From the NCBI GenBank assembly GCA_036925085.1, contig JAUPFP010000001.1, positions 315,001-379,000 on the forward strand: DNA of 64,000 bases. The letters run 5' to 3'. Under the pieces are notes generated by a model. It was not told where the DNA came from and did not search any database. It worked only from the letters and a program-made list of their open reading frames with translations. The position numbers were made by a program, and so were the translations under genes. Shown here one piece after another: positions 10,481 to 21,109 of this stretch. This DNA is from Brachycybe producta. Taxonomy: Eukaryota > Arthropoda > Diplopoda > Playtdesmida > Andrognathidae. The stretch's first letter is position 1, and every line of letters begins with the position of its first letter.

Positions 10481-11801
10481 ATTGACATTAACTATGCTCG
10501 TATTAGGTCAAGCTGCTGCAATGGGAGAAGGGTGGAGTTGTTTTTTCACAATGCTAACGAGGACACGACTTATACCGCTCTATAGATAACAACTGAAGCT
10601 CAAAAAACAAACCAACATGGCGTCTAAACAACGTATGTTTCATAACGAAATACCCGCCATATATGTTCACCTCAATTTATAAATAGTCAATTCAGAGAAT
10701 TGACGTAAAAACTACAACTGGTGCTCGACCAATTACCGACCACAACACCCTAGCCTCATTTCACGCAACGAGAAAAATATAGAAGATTAACGATGACACT
10801 CACTAACCTTTCCACGCAAAATAATTGAAGCCTAAATATAGCAACAAAAGACACCAACATGGCGTCGTCATCATATAGACGTAAAACTATAATTCGCCAT
10901 ATTGATACACCCGCTCATATTTAATATTAGATTCACAAATAATCTGTCACAACTAACTTTTATCACTACCCAATCAGCAGCTAAGCTCCCTTTAGTCTCT
11001 CTTCAAGCACACAGAAACATAACGAACCATGCAAACATTCGCGTATACAGTATGACCAACTACAGCAATTGGTATGACGACCTGCATTGGAAGCAACCGT
11101 GTGACGTCATACGGATTGCGGTTGAACACCATCAAGCTATCTCCAGGCATAGTTAATACATCATAGCCTCGCACCAAGTGCCCTTTTCACGTATTGAACT
11201 TTGTGATACTCTAATCTCATGATGGTCGCCACGCAACTTTAAATTTAAAAGTAGAGGCTAACAAAAAGTTGCCTCTTTTCGCGAACATAAACGACTAAAG
11301 TGCTGACATCTATTGGCAGCAATCAAATTATATGGAAAAAAACAAAACAAACAAAAAATGCTTGAGTGGTGCCACCTAGCGTGCACATACAACGCTGTTA
11401 TTTACGTAATAAAAGACCCTAATATTAGAAAATTACATAAGAACAAATTAAACAGGAAGTTAAATCTCACGTAATTGACACAAGTGTTAAAATAACAACA
11501 AAAAGGCCGCCAATGAAATAAGACTCGAAATTAGAGAAACGTCAGCTGTGAAAATGACGTCACACATATAAAATACAAGAGGCACGCGCGAAATTCTCCT
11601 TGCGCGCGCGTACGAGCGAGCCACGTAGCAACTCTCTTGTTGAAAAACGACGACGAATACAGCGCGTTCGCTCTCTCTCTCTCTCAACTCCGCGCGGTGC
11701 AACGCGTTCAACAGCGCTACCTACAGCTCACTGAATAGCGCGTCAATAGCCACAAATACTATTAAAGGTGTAAAAAGGGTTAGAAATCCTAATAAACTTA
11801 C

Positions 11802-11890
11802 CGTCAACAATAGAAATCGTCAGATTAACGCCATAATAATAAACACAAGATGAAAATCGAAGAAAAACATGGCAGACGAGAGTAACCGCG
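11802..11890 (-). other. Possible untranslated first exon of GW182 with consensus donor
   Basis: Minus strand ends CTATTGTTGACG|GTAAGTTTATTAG, a near-perfect donor, in the CpG-rich block. The segment holds an ATG (ATGTTTTTCTTCG) whose frame soon stops. An upstream alternative promoter/leader for GW182 would explain it. The 5' limit given is arbitrary. Confidence 0.3.
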
Positions 11891-12039
11891 ATCGATTTAT
11901 CGATGTGTATTCGCTTTTGCGATGCATCGATATCGGATTAGATCGATATAGATGACGAGACAAAAGAAAAACGGATAAAACGAAGAAAAACTAGATTTTT
12001 GTTGTAGTTAGAAACATCTTTCAAAATAAATTCAAAATG

Positions 12040-12470
12040 TATTAAAAAGTAGAAGAGTTGAGCTAAACAAATAATTTATTTTCATGATGATATATTTCAA
12101 AATAAACTATTTATCATTTTTTGAAAATGGCCTACTGTTTTAATCCTTTATTTCTTCAATTCAATTTGGTGTCAAAATGACTAACTTTCAGTTGAAATCT
12201 AAAGTTTGTCAGAAATTAGAATAATTTAAGAAAATAAGTAATGAATTTACATGATGATATATTTCAAAATAAACTTTTTAAGATTTTTTTTAAAATGGCC
12301 TACTGTTTGTATTTTTTTTTTACATTGAAAACTTCTCAAAATAAACCAATTTTAAAATTAATTTCAGGTGCATCAAATACTAGAAAGTTTAAGGAAAATA
12401 ATAAATGTACATTCATGATGATATCGTTCAAATTAAACTGTTCATGACAGTTTTAAAATGGCCCACTAGA
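12040..12470. repeat. Three tandem half-units of the CTAGAAGG family
   Basis: Three direct units, about 165 bp apart, each have CATGATGATAT, then TTTCAAAATAAACT, then TTTTTAAAATGGCCTACTG (last unit ATGGCCCACT). The second arm is missing in all three. The unit matches the left arm of the palindromic family, so one arm was multiplied here. Confidence 0.65.
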
Positions 12471-12486
12471 GTTTTAATTTCACACT

Positions 12487-12492
12487 TTTATT
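12487..12492 (-). terminator. Candidate poly(A) signal for the Cys-rich gene
   Basis: AATAAA on the minus strand, 138 bp past the stop codon. It lies in AT-rich DNA, so chance matches are likely. Confidence 0.25.
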
Positions 12493-12629
12493 TTACAGCT
12501 GATTCAAATAAAATGCAATTGAAAATTCACAATAAAATAAAATTCTATATTTTGTACGATCTCTTTTTTTTTTACTGATGATTAATTATTGATACAATTA
12601 TTACCTCATTTGCATAATAATTGATTAAA

Positions 12630-12749
12630 TTACCATTCGATTGTATAAAAGTAATCAGCACAATTAGAAGCTGGTTTATTGCCTGAACACTTATTTAAAA
12701 GTGTCCTTTCACTGAATTTGCCTACTTTTCCACACCATTGGTCAGCAAC
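12630..12749 (-). CDS. Cys-rich protein exon 3
   Basis: Acceptor CTCTTTTTAAAG|GTTGC, phase 0. Encodes VADQWCGKVGKFSERTLL, NKCSGNKPASNCADYFY and TIEW before TAA. Confidence 0.72.
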   Translation of the reverse strand, partial: VADQWCGKVGKFSERTLLNKCSGNKPASNCADYFYTIEW

Positions 12750-13791
12750 CTTTAAAAAGAGAAATACAATTAATAATTTCTTATTAATTAATGCAAAATA
12801 TAATATATATATCTGAAAATAAAAGAAATACTCTGATAACACCCGAGGTGCAACCGCGAAAGATGGCGGCGTGTCCATTGTTTCCGGTATATTTTCCATT
12901 AGGTGCAGTAAAAGAAGCAATTGGAGTGTTTATTGGAATCGAGTTGCAATTCGTGTTAACCTATATAATATTATAGACATTATTATTCATTTTGTAAAAT
13001 GCAAACCACAAGGAAAAATTAAAAGAATTATAATTATAATTAAAATAATTAAATTTTTTCAAAATAAAACCACTACAGCTAGTATTGTATATTTTAATAA
13101 TTAATTAGTAATTAATATACTTTGGTGCCTTTGCGCCAATTGCCGGTGGTCGGTGCCGAACACAGTTGGAAAACGGCAGACACACATTGAGCCCGGGTGC
13201 CATCACTACACTGGAATGCCCGAGGATTGTTGATGAAACTTCCGTAAAATTTCGTTGGATCCGAACAACTTCTATAACCTGAAAATTATTTATAAGTAAC
13301 TTAAAACATTTAGGCCTATCCAATGAATCTTATCTTTAAAAGACAATCAATATAAGACAATATTATTAACAATGCAAAATAATAGAATATTGAATTTTGA
13401 ACAATGTGTAGATCTATATTAATTTAACATTGACATTCCCTATAAGGAGTAGGTTTTTTAAAAAAATCTAGTTGACAATGGTTTCGAAACTAGAATTAAA
13501 ACAGTAGAAATTCAATACGGCTTTGATATTTTTATGATGATATCTTTCAAAATAAACTTTTCAGTTAGCTGTTATAGCTTATGAGGTGTAAATTAGCTCT
13601 AACTTTATTATGCAAATTGAAGTCGAAAATAAGAAATATTTTTCAGTTTTAAATAAATTTCAAAATAAATATTTTTTTAAAAAAATGAAAAAAACTTTGG
13701 TTTTCATTTCAACTATTACTTACGTAAATTACTTACCCGAAATAGAAGACATCATCGAGACAAAAACAATGAGAAAAATGATTTTCATCAT
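12630..13791 (-). CDS. Small secreted cysteine-rich protein, family not recognised (110 aa)
   Basis: Three exons on the minus strand: 13791-13737, 13278-13121, 12749-12630. Phases are 1 then 0 and lengths sum to 333 bp including TAA. Residues 1-18, MMKIIFLIVFVSMMSSIS, form a signal peptide (the ATG is doubled). The mature part has seven Cys (in YRSCSD, FQCSD, AQCVS, QLCSA, QWCGK, NKCSG, SNCAD), one or more Trp (GNWRKG, DQWCGK) and ends YFYTIEW. Six of the seven Cys could pair. Donors are GTAAGT and GTATAT, acceptors TTTTCAG and TTTTTAAAG. I do not recognise the family and infer only an extracellular role. The chain rests on matching phase and the signal-peptide exon, not on homology. Confidence 0.72.
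13121..13278 (-). CDS. Cys-rich protein exon 2
   Basis: Acceptor AATTTTCAG|GTTAT. Encodes YRSCSDPTKFYGSFINN, FQCSDGTRAQCVSAVFQLC and APTTGNWRKGTK. Donor ACCAAA|GTATAT (phase 0). Reading through instead gives VY and a stop, a possible short form. Confidence 0.75.
13500..13575. mobile_element. CTAGAAGG palindromic family, half-unit
   Basis: One arm only: AGTAGAAATTCAATAC then ATGATGATATCTTTCAAAAT and AAACTTTTC. It lies in the first intron of the Cys-rich gene. Confidence 0.55.
13737..13791 (-). CDS. Cys-rich protein exon 1 (signal peptide)
   Basis: ATGATGAAAATC opens a hydrophobic 18-residue leader and ends TTCGG|GTAAGT in phase 1, completed by GT of the next exon (Gly). Confidence 0.72.
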
Positions 13792-13914
13792 TATTATTAT
13801 TAGATAATTATTAGAATTAGTTTTTGAAATGATTACTATTTATATTATTATTTTATCAATCAGTAAACTGTTTCTTACTTTAGAAAGTTTAGAAATGTGT
13901 AAATGAGTTCCCAT

Positions 13915-13925
13915 ATATTTATATA
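13915..13925 (-). promoter_or_regulatory. TATA-like element upstream of the Cys-rich gene
   Basis: TATATAAATAT lies 124 bp upstream of the ATG. A second candidate, TATAAATAG, is near 13846-13855. The surrounding DNA is very AT-rich, which weakens the call. Confidence 0.35.
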
Positions 13926-14770
13926 ATATATATGTTTCGGGAAATAATTTCCACTTCCTTCCAAGATCTAGTTTTGCAAAATAAACACATTTTTTGTTCC
14001 TCTTTTTTTTAGAATTTTCGCAGAATTGACAAATTCAAAGAGGAACTTTGAAAGTAAATTTGCTGATAATACTTTTTCTTTATCAAATATAAATATAAAA
14101 TACATAATTACATATTGAACAGTTTCTCCTACTATTATTATAAGTTATGATACAAGCAAATGACATCCTTCCTGTGTCACACCTGCTTGTTGTATTAACA
14201 TTTACAATTGCATCATAATATTAATATTATATGTTTTCTCAATTGTCTATTTATTATTATATGAAGTTTATATCAGCTGTGTTATTTCAATTGACTATTA
14301 TCCAAAAAAATTGATTTCTATTCATGAATCTTCTATACATTATTCATATATACTGTATATACAATGTAGGGATATCTGGTTTTTATGTTTAGACAATGGA
14401 ATTGTAATTGTGTGGCCGCGCAAGAAAAATGGTCGCCATCGCACTTTTAGCAACACATTTTTTTTTAACAAACACATTCAGGTAAAAATGTCAGATAAAA
14501 AATAAAACAAATTGGCAAAAAATTAACAAAGTTACGAATAATTTGAATTCATTAAAAATATAAGATGGCAAGAAGGGTCATCACTGAAAAGTATTAAGAC
14601 TGTCATTTCATAATAGTAACTCATAAACTTGTAACAGTCACAAAAGTAAATTACAAAATATTATTAGATGACAAATATGCTGTCATATGGGTATCATATG
14701 TCTTTATGACATTGGCTGGTGTACAGTAGCATAATACAGTGATAGCAAGGGCTAGCAGGGCTGTAGACCA

Positions 14771-14980
14771 GGGCCTCATTTTCTGCTTAATCACTTTATG
14801 GCTGTCATCTTATTCTATACTTTAATTAACAACAACAGGCATATGACAATATATGTAATAAATTAATATTTTACAATGTGCTTTTAGTGACTATTACAAG
14901 GTTATGAACTAGGCTTATATAATTTATATAGCAATTTCCTGTCACATGACAGTCTTATTAGCTTTCTAGAATGAAGCTTC
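14771..14980. mobile_element. GGGGCCTCATT MITE, copy 2 (with a partial copy just left)
   Basis: Begins GGGCCTCATTTTCTGC and ends AGCTTTCTAGAATGAAGCTTC, with inner words GTCACATGACAGTCTTATT shared with copy 1. A partial copy lies at about 14590-14710 (AGACTGTCATTTCATAATAG). Confidence 0.6.
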
Positions 14981-16280
14981 AATGATTTCAGACAGAATTA
15001 AATTTTAAATTTAAGAAATTTTACCTGCGCCATACAGTTATATGAAAAATATCTCAAACAAACAACAGTTGAATAAATACAGTATTAAACTGGTTTGCAT
15101 TTCTAGGATACAATTTATTACACACAGTAGTCACTTAACAAATGATATTTTGTTGTTCTTTTATGACGGTCAATAGAAATGTAACTTGATGTAAATTTCC
15201 CACCCGCAGAAAAACACAAACGGCGGTCATTGCATGTCATAACAACAACAAAAAAATGGCCAAAAATAAAATCTATTCTAAAATCTCATCAGTTCCATCA
15301 AAACCGGTTTTAAATAATTTAATCCAAAGACGGCCTCAATTCGGTTCAAAACAGAAAATAATAATAAAAATGACATTTTAATATTAGAAGAAGAAGAAGA
15401 AGAGAAAAAAAAGGCAAAGAACTTGGTTTTGGCCATTGCCTTCTTCTTCTTCATATGATAATGATAACATTGATAAATGAAGCAACATCAATCTCAGATA
15501 TCCAACCAATAACCCAAATGCTGTCTTTTGTCTTTGGCACACAACCGATTGATGCCGATTGCCTCTTCAATTTTACACCAAAAAATGCCACCAGTGACAT
15601 TGCCACAATATTAATTTTGTTATTGAGTATTTGGCAAAAGTGAAGCAACTAATGAAATATATTCAATGTAGCATGGCAACTCAGCAATTTCAACTATTGC
15701 AGATAGTATACGAAGGCAATTGTTGCTGTTGACTAGAAGGCACTTTTACGACCTATCCATCAATGTTATAATTGAGCATTAAAACAATTGCTACATGTGT
15801 CAACTGTTGTTTCTTTAATAAAGAACAACTAGATTTTTAAGGACCTTAATTCGAGCAAAGAAATTACGAGGCAACTTTTGCATTCTGAAAAGCAACTTGA
15901 GCTTCCGAGTCTAATGATGATGCCAAAATCAACTCGATAATTCTCTGAATGCTACTTTGTCCTGTTGCCATGTAACCATATTCAATCAGGCAACTGCTTA
16001 TGGCAACATCAATTGAATTTGAGAAAAAGCAGTTAATATTTTTCATTCTTATTTGAAACCTTCATAATCAAAAATTGCAACCGATGGCAATACCTAAAAG
16101 ATGTCAATAGCAATAAACTGCTAAAAAAGCAATGAGAAACACGCATGCTGGTTGCCATGATCCGTAGAGACCACGGTGCCATTGCCACGTGCCACTTTTA
16201 CCAAAAACTCAAAACAAAACGGATAAAAAACAATTGGTAAGAAGAGCCCTTAGCTAAAAGGCCCTTCTTTTTTTTTTTGG

Positions 16281-16286
16281 TTTATT
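16281..16286 (-). terminator. Poly(A) signal of the allergen-like gene
   Basis: AATAAA on the minus strand 21 bp past the stop (GCAGAATAAACC), followed by an A-rich run and a C/T-rich stretch. A short 3' UTR is implied. Confidence 0.5.
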
Positions 16287-16306
16287 CTGCAAAAATTGCA
16301 AGTTGC

Positions 16307-16613
16307 TCATTTTCCAACTGGAAACGAGAAATCCTTGAGGCGACGACGAAGAAACTTTGGTACTCTTTCGTAGACAAACTCTCGAATAATATCCGAAACC
16401 TGACGCTGACGGATCACTTTGAAGCCAAACTCCGTGATGGGCGCCAAAAGACCTTGTCCATTCAAACTGATGTCCAAATCGCCTTCGTGTTCCACTCTGT
16501 AAGTGATTAAGGTCGGATTGGCTCCACGAGTTGTCGGCTGCGACACTTTGCCGTAGATTTTCAAACCCCACAATGCCACTTCAAGCATACCACTCAGAGG
16601 TACCATTAGAATT
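16307..16613 (-). CDS. Allergen-like gene exon 4
   Basis: Acceptor AATAATTGCAG|AATTC. Encodes LEVALWGLKIYGKVSQP, the beta-rich ITYRVEHEGDLDISLNGQG stretch and the C-terminal helix VSDIIREFVYERVPKFLRRR, ending PVGK-stop. Confidence 0.82.
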
Positions 16614-18776
16614 CTGCAATTATTAATAACAAACAATTCAATTAATTACATTGTAGCAACAATGCCCATTTGGATCCAACGGATTTGTATTTTTGGCAAT
16701 TTGGCAATGCAATTATTTCAGCTGCGCACCAAGAACACATTGCAATTGCTATTCTGTTCATATCTTTGAGATATGACACTTGATAATGCACTTGACAATG
16801 CAGCATTTTGTGCACTTTCAGTCAACCTAGCAACTCATTGCTCGCAATTTTAAATTGCAAATCAATTTAGGTAATAAATACATACACATCGACACATGGA
16901 AAACAATGGATGTAGAGTGCCGGAAGAGTCAAATGGGCATCTACTACAACAGTCCTATTGGCATAGACAAAGTTGGATGGTCCACTTCGACGAATTAGAG
17001 AAAGACCTTCCAGAGTACAGTTGGAACACTGAAGAATGTTCCCAATGTGGATCGGATCGAAACCACTACAAAATAGAATAGAAACGAAATATTATCAATC
17101 AAAGCATTTTAAAAGTTACGATCGAGATTTTTACTTTTTTCGCAAAGTTTTTCCAAGATTTACGATGATTGCATCTAAATGTTTGTCGAAGTTTCCCGGC
17201 GGTTGGGGTCTTTCCGTCGTTGGAGCAAAAGTGACAATTTCGAACATGGACAACAATCCACCGGTGCTGTTTTCAACACCTGAAACAATAATTACAATAT
17301 TGTTTGTACATTTTTTTAATAATATATTAAATAATGCAATTTGTATGGTTCACTGCCAACTGAAGAAATTAAAGCCTTAATGGATTAATTGGTCCATTTG
17401 TGTTAGCAACTAAGTCATTATTATTTCAGTGTTCTGGCACGAATAACCTATTTTTCAAGTCCAAAATGTTAAATAGTGAAAGTGTTTTAATTAGTCAGTT
17501 TTAATTGCTCTAATTATAAATCTCATTTAGTTAAGAAATAATAAATTTAAATATGACTTCAACAATATGAGGATTTAAAAAAAAAAAAGATTAAGGGCAA
17601 TAAGGGCGCCAGTACTATTTAGTTAGCACTGGCAAATGTAGTTGGCACCCATGTGTTAATTGTGTTGTTCAGTAAGTGGTTCCAATCGAAAGAATGATTG
17701 TGAACACCAGGTGGCGGTTCCTAAGAAAAGGATATAATCACATAGGAGGCCGTAATTCACTCAGGCGTGACGCCAACAAATCTTTCCTGAAAAATTGAAA
17801 CCTGTTTTCAACATTCTACTGTAAAAATAGATCATTGATTTTGAAGTCAAATTTACAAAAAAAAATATAAATTATTATTGCAGAAACCTCATTTTAAAAT
17901 ATTTAGTTAATTGTCTTTTATCTTTAAATCGGTTTCATTTGATGTACATTAAACATTTATTTTAATATAATGTTGTTAACAAAATACTTAAATACATAAC
18001 CTGATGAATTTTCGAATTTCTGATTATTTTGCAAAATTAAAAGAAACTAGAAATTACTTAATAGTAGACTTTTCATGTTCATTTTTGTCAAGATATCAAC
18101 ATGAAAGCTACCCTTCTAGTTTCTAAAACAATTTCAAGTTTCATTTTGCTCTTCTGAAAGACAGAAAATAATCAAGAAGTTGGAGACATCACGGAACTGC
18201 AAGAGCTATTGGCTCGTGACAGTTTAAAATGTGCTCACACACATGCAAATTACCCTTTCCATATGAACCATATCCAGAACCAGAACCGTAACCGGCACGT
18301 AGTCTTCCGGATCGCAATCTCGACGAAGTTGCCGGTGTGGTTCCAGAAATGAGATTTCCTAGAAGTCCACCACCACTGAACTTCAAGAGACCACCAAACA
18401 TAGATCTTGACGTTGTGCTGTTGATGGTTTCAGCTTCAGACTCGGTGGTGGGTTCGGCGGCACCCGTTGTACGAAGTACGAATATCTCGGAATTGGCAAT
18501 GTTACTGAGGTTGCTGCTGCTGTTGCTGGTTGTTGCATTGTCCAAAGTGGCGACGGCAGCTGTAGTTGCATCAGTGGCAACTGCGTCCACCCTTTGGACA
18601 CTGGACTGCATTCCCAACTGACCACCTTGACCACCATTACCATCTGCGAGGTTTAAACCCTGCATAACTTCTTCACTTTTAGGTAAACCATTTTGCGATA
18701 AAGCCGAATAAGTTGATCCCAAAGACAAAAACCCCAAAACCCAAAGTACTAAGACTAAAATGTCCAGTGGTTTCAT
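16307..18776 (-). CDS. Secreted protein with group-7-allergen/JHBP-like domain (384 aa)
   Basis: Four exons on the minus strand: 18776-18254, 17279-17135, 17065-16886, 16613-16307. Phases 1, 2, 2 all agree and total 1155 bp with TGA. Residues 1 to about 25 are a signal peptide (DILVLVLWVLGFLSLGSTYS). About 26-175 is Ser/Thr/Ala/Gly-rich, ends in a Gly/Tyr/Arg stretch (GYGSGSGYGSYGKG) and has several N-x-S/T sites. About 195-384 reads NFDKHLDAIIVNLG, GFDPIHIGN, LEGLSLIRR, VVDAHLTLP and LKIYGKVS..., a pattern I recognise from mite group 7 allergen-like proteins of the BPI/JHBP superfamily, which bind lipophilic ligands outside the cell. The long N-terminal extension is unusual for that family. 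The fold call is by eye; a takeout/JHBP relative is the main alternative. A TATA box lies upstream and a poly(A) signal directly downstream. Confidence 0.82.
16886..17065 (-). CDS. Allergen-like gene exon 3
   Basis: Acceptor CTATTTTGTAG|TGG, donor GATGT|GTATGT (phase 2). Encodes GFDPIHIGNILQCSNCTLEG, LSLIRRSGPSNFVYANRTV and VVDAHLTLPALYIHCFPC. Four Cys (CSNC and CFPC) could form disulfides. Confidence 0.8.
17135..17279 (-). CDS. Allergen-like gene exon 2
   Basis: Acceptor TTATTGTTTCAG|GTGTT, donor CGAAAAAA|GTAAAA (phase 2). Encodes ENSTGGLLSMFEIVTFAP, then PQPPGNFDKHLDAIIVNLG and KTLRK: the first helix of the domain. Confidence 0.8.
17280..18253 (-). other. Allergen-like gene intron 1
   Basis: AT-rich. 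It contains the short palindromic copy at 18041-18130 and one CTCF-like core match (ACACCAGGTGGCGG, 17704-17717); nothing else recognised. Confidence 0.55.
18041..18130. mobile_element. CTAGAAGG palindromic family, short copy
   Basis: Left AAGAAACTAGAAATTACTTA, right AGATATCAACATGAAAGCTA then CCCTTCTAGTTTCTAAAACA. The centre is deleted. It lies just past exon 1 of the allergen-like gene, in its intron. Confidence 0.6.
18254..18776 (-). CDS. Allergen-like gene exon 1
   Basis: Signal peptide plus low-complexity S/T/G region. ATG 18776 is preceded in frame by AAG AAG AAG. Donor GGAAAGG|GTAATT (phase 1). Confidence 0.82.
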
Positions 18777-18889
18777 CTTCTTCTTCTTCTTGGAATTTGC
18801 TATCTGAGAAAGAGACTTTTAAAATTTGTGGGTTTTTGTTTGCAAGAAAGTAAAATAGCAAATGATGTTATTTCATGTTGTGTAGTCAG

Positions 18890-18898
18890 TTTTATATA
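18890..18898 (-). promoter_or_regulatory. TATA box of the allergen-like gene
   Basis: TATATAAAA on the minus strand, 114 bp before the ATG. This predicts a start near 18865 and a leader of about 90 bp with no intron needed. Confidence 0.55.
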
Positions 18899-19419
18899 AA
18901 GTGTATTTTGCATTATTATTTAGACTGTTGTTTCCACCCCTCTTTTTTTTTTTTTTGTTCTTTTTGGTGTTTCTTTTAAGGGGGGAATATGAAAAATGTT
19001 GTTGGCCAACTAACCTCATTTGGAACATTGGAAACATTTTTAGAGGTTCATCGTTTTTTTCTTTCTCTCTCTCCTTCTACACCTTTATTATTGGATCCGT
19101 TTTGTTCATGAATTTTCTTTTATTTTATTATGTCATACATGTCTATAGGCCATAATAATAATATAAATAATACTTATAACGATATTGCAATATGATATAA
19201 TAATGCAATGAAAATCAATACTTAAATTTTCTAATAGTTGTTTGTGAAGTTTCAATAAAAGTTTTGAAAACTCATCTTGTCTAAGGTCTAATTTATTTGT
19301 TTCAGTAAACAAGTTAACAACTTTAAGCTTGTTTTAAAGTGTAAACGCCTCTCTAATTAATCTGTGTTAATCAAGTGCAAAATGAAGAAAAACTTGACTG
19401 TCGTTTTAGAAACTAGAAG

Positions 19420-19712
19420 GCCTAGTAAACACACAGCTGATAATTTAAATGCATTTAAATAATAAGCCCTGTGAAGGGCAAACAAACAATATGTCGTCGA
19501 ATTCAATTTATTCAGTTAATAATCTGAAAATATTGAGTTAATACTTAAATATAATATATAAAACTATTGACATAATATTGATTTAGTATTTCAATTTAAA
19601 ATATTAATAATAAAGTCAATTTTTATTTGATTCATGGTGTCCTTAACTGGATTCCGTATAAATTCACACCTTAACACATTTAATTTGAATTCATTTAACT
19701 CATGTGTGAGTA
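19420..19712. mobile_element. 290-bp interspersed element, copy 1
   Basis: Starts AACACACAGCTGATAATTTA and ends CATTTAACTCATGTGTGAG. It is nearly the same as 56066-56355 along its length (CAAACAATATGTCGTCGAAT, GTGTCCTTAACTGGATTCCG). The ends are imperfect inverted repeats (ACACACA...TTTAAATG / CATTTAA...TGTGTG). No coding potential. Confidence 0.75.
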
Positions 19713-20884
19713 CAAGGTATAACTCAATCACTTAATCAAAATCATCTTTTTATTTCAGTTTGAAAATCATCCAAATTTAAGCAGACGATATTTTTTTAAT
19801 TTTTGATTAGAAAAAAGTTTATTTTGAAAAATATCAACATTCTCGTAATTTTTTCTATTGGAAAATAGAATAATCAGATTTTAAAAAATCAGTTAAATAA
19901 CTTCCAAGTTTGTCAAACAATATTTCAATTTTGGACTTTTTCTATCAAAATTTTCTGTCTAAAATTTTAAACAAATTTCATTATTTTTTTTTCTCAAATA
20001 CAATTCTTTAAAAGTTTGATTTTGTTGATAATTCAATGTTTTCATTTCATAAAGTAACTATTCTAGTATATAACAAACTGTCAATTTCTTCAGTTACTTC
20101 TAAAATGTGATACTAACTATCATTTTTTTTAATATTATTATTATTATTTTAGGAACTAGAATAGTAAATGTTTGACTTAAAATACATTTCTATGAGGAGG
20201 ACATCTTTAAAATTAAACATGAAAATGAAAAGTTAAAAAACTTTCGCTTTTCATTTTTAAAAATGAAATGTCAACTTTTTGACGAAATGTTTTAAAATAA
20301 CATGAATGTCACTCCTACAATTTGTATTTTCTTTTAATGAACAGTACAAAAAAATTAAAACTTATAATTAATAAATAACAATAGAAAACAATACAATTGC
20401 AATTATTATTTTTCTCATGAATGTAAATGAAAAACTATAATAACTACTTGTGATGAATTACAATGTTTCATTCTATTTTTCAACCCTTCTTCTTCTCCTT
20501 TTATCTTAATTATGCCACTTTTGTTGTAAATTTTGTACAAAAAAATAGGCTAATAGTGCATAAAAATACGTCAAAAAATATCACGAAAAAAGAGAATTTT
20601 GTTGTAGTTTTTTTTTTTTGCTCAACAAGAAAAAAGAGTGAAAAAAAATACTAGAATTGACTACAAGTTTAAAGCAACTTGAAGTTGATACAAAAAAAAA
20701 ATAAGCCAGGATAACAATGACTTGCCATTGAAAAATATAACCGGAAGAATTTTATAAATTAAAATATCCTTCAAAGTAAAAACATTTACTTTGAAATTCA
20801 TCTTCAAAGACAATTGTACAAAAGCAAACTGCTGTTAAATTACCAGCTCCATTTTAGGTCATGGTGACCTGGGACACGAGCCCT

Positions 20885-21109
20885 GGGGCCTCGATTATTG
20901 CAGAAAGAAAACTATCATATCTACTGTAGGCCTAGTTCATAAGTTTGTAACAGTCACAAAGGAAAATTATAATATTTTCATATTACTGACATTGACTGTT
21001 GTATCAAATATTATGACAGTTATACAATAATTGCGACACAGAAGCAGTGATATGATCATAAGGTATGATAATCACATTTCTTTTTTACTTTTTATCTAAT
21101 GAGACCTCT
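20885..21109. mobile_element. GGGGCCTCATT MITE, copy 3
   Basis: Starts GGGGCCTCGATTATTGCAGA and ends TATCTAATGAGACCTCT, with inner words AAGTTTGTAACAGTCACAAA shared with the 14.6-kb partial copy. Confidence 0.65.

Larger units (their letters stand above)
9780..12000 (-). promoter_or_regulatory. CpG-rich promoter zone of GW182
   Basis: CpG-dense compared with flanking introns (GCGCGC-rich at 11585-11720 and around 9790-9960). Within 10475-10900 there are five ATGGCG/CGCCAT words: minus CAATATGGCGG at 10480, and others at 10617, 10655, 10859 and 10895. They resemble YY1-type sites near transcription starts. A second possible leader donor, GACG|GTAAGT, is at 11802|11801 on the minus strand. The start site is not fixed by sequence. 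Confidence 0.5.
13792..16306. other. Intergenic stretch between the Cys-rich and allergen-like genes
   Basis: 13792-14560 is very AT-rich with no gene seen. 14580-14980 holds GGGGCCTC-type MITE material. 15420-16260 is unusually rich in TTGC/GCAA words (TGGCAA, TTGCCA, GCAAC). A 60-codon minus ORF at 15864-16046 looks coding-like in composition but has no start or splice support. Confidence 0.5.

Noticed and set aside
12841-12900. Plus AAAGATGGCGGC followed by a donor-like GTATAT (MAACPLFP) as a new first exon
   Set aside because: No downstream exon; lies within the Cys-rich gene intron. Kept only as a YY1-like word.
15455-16046. Short ORFs on both strands, incl. NCFFSNSIDVAISSC
   Set aside because: No start or splice context and located in the TTGC-rich island.
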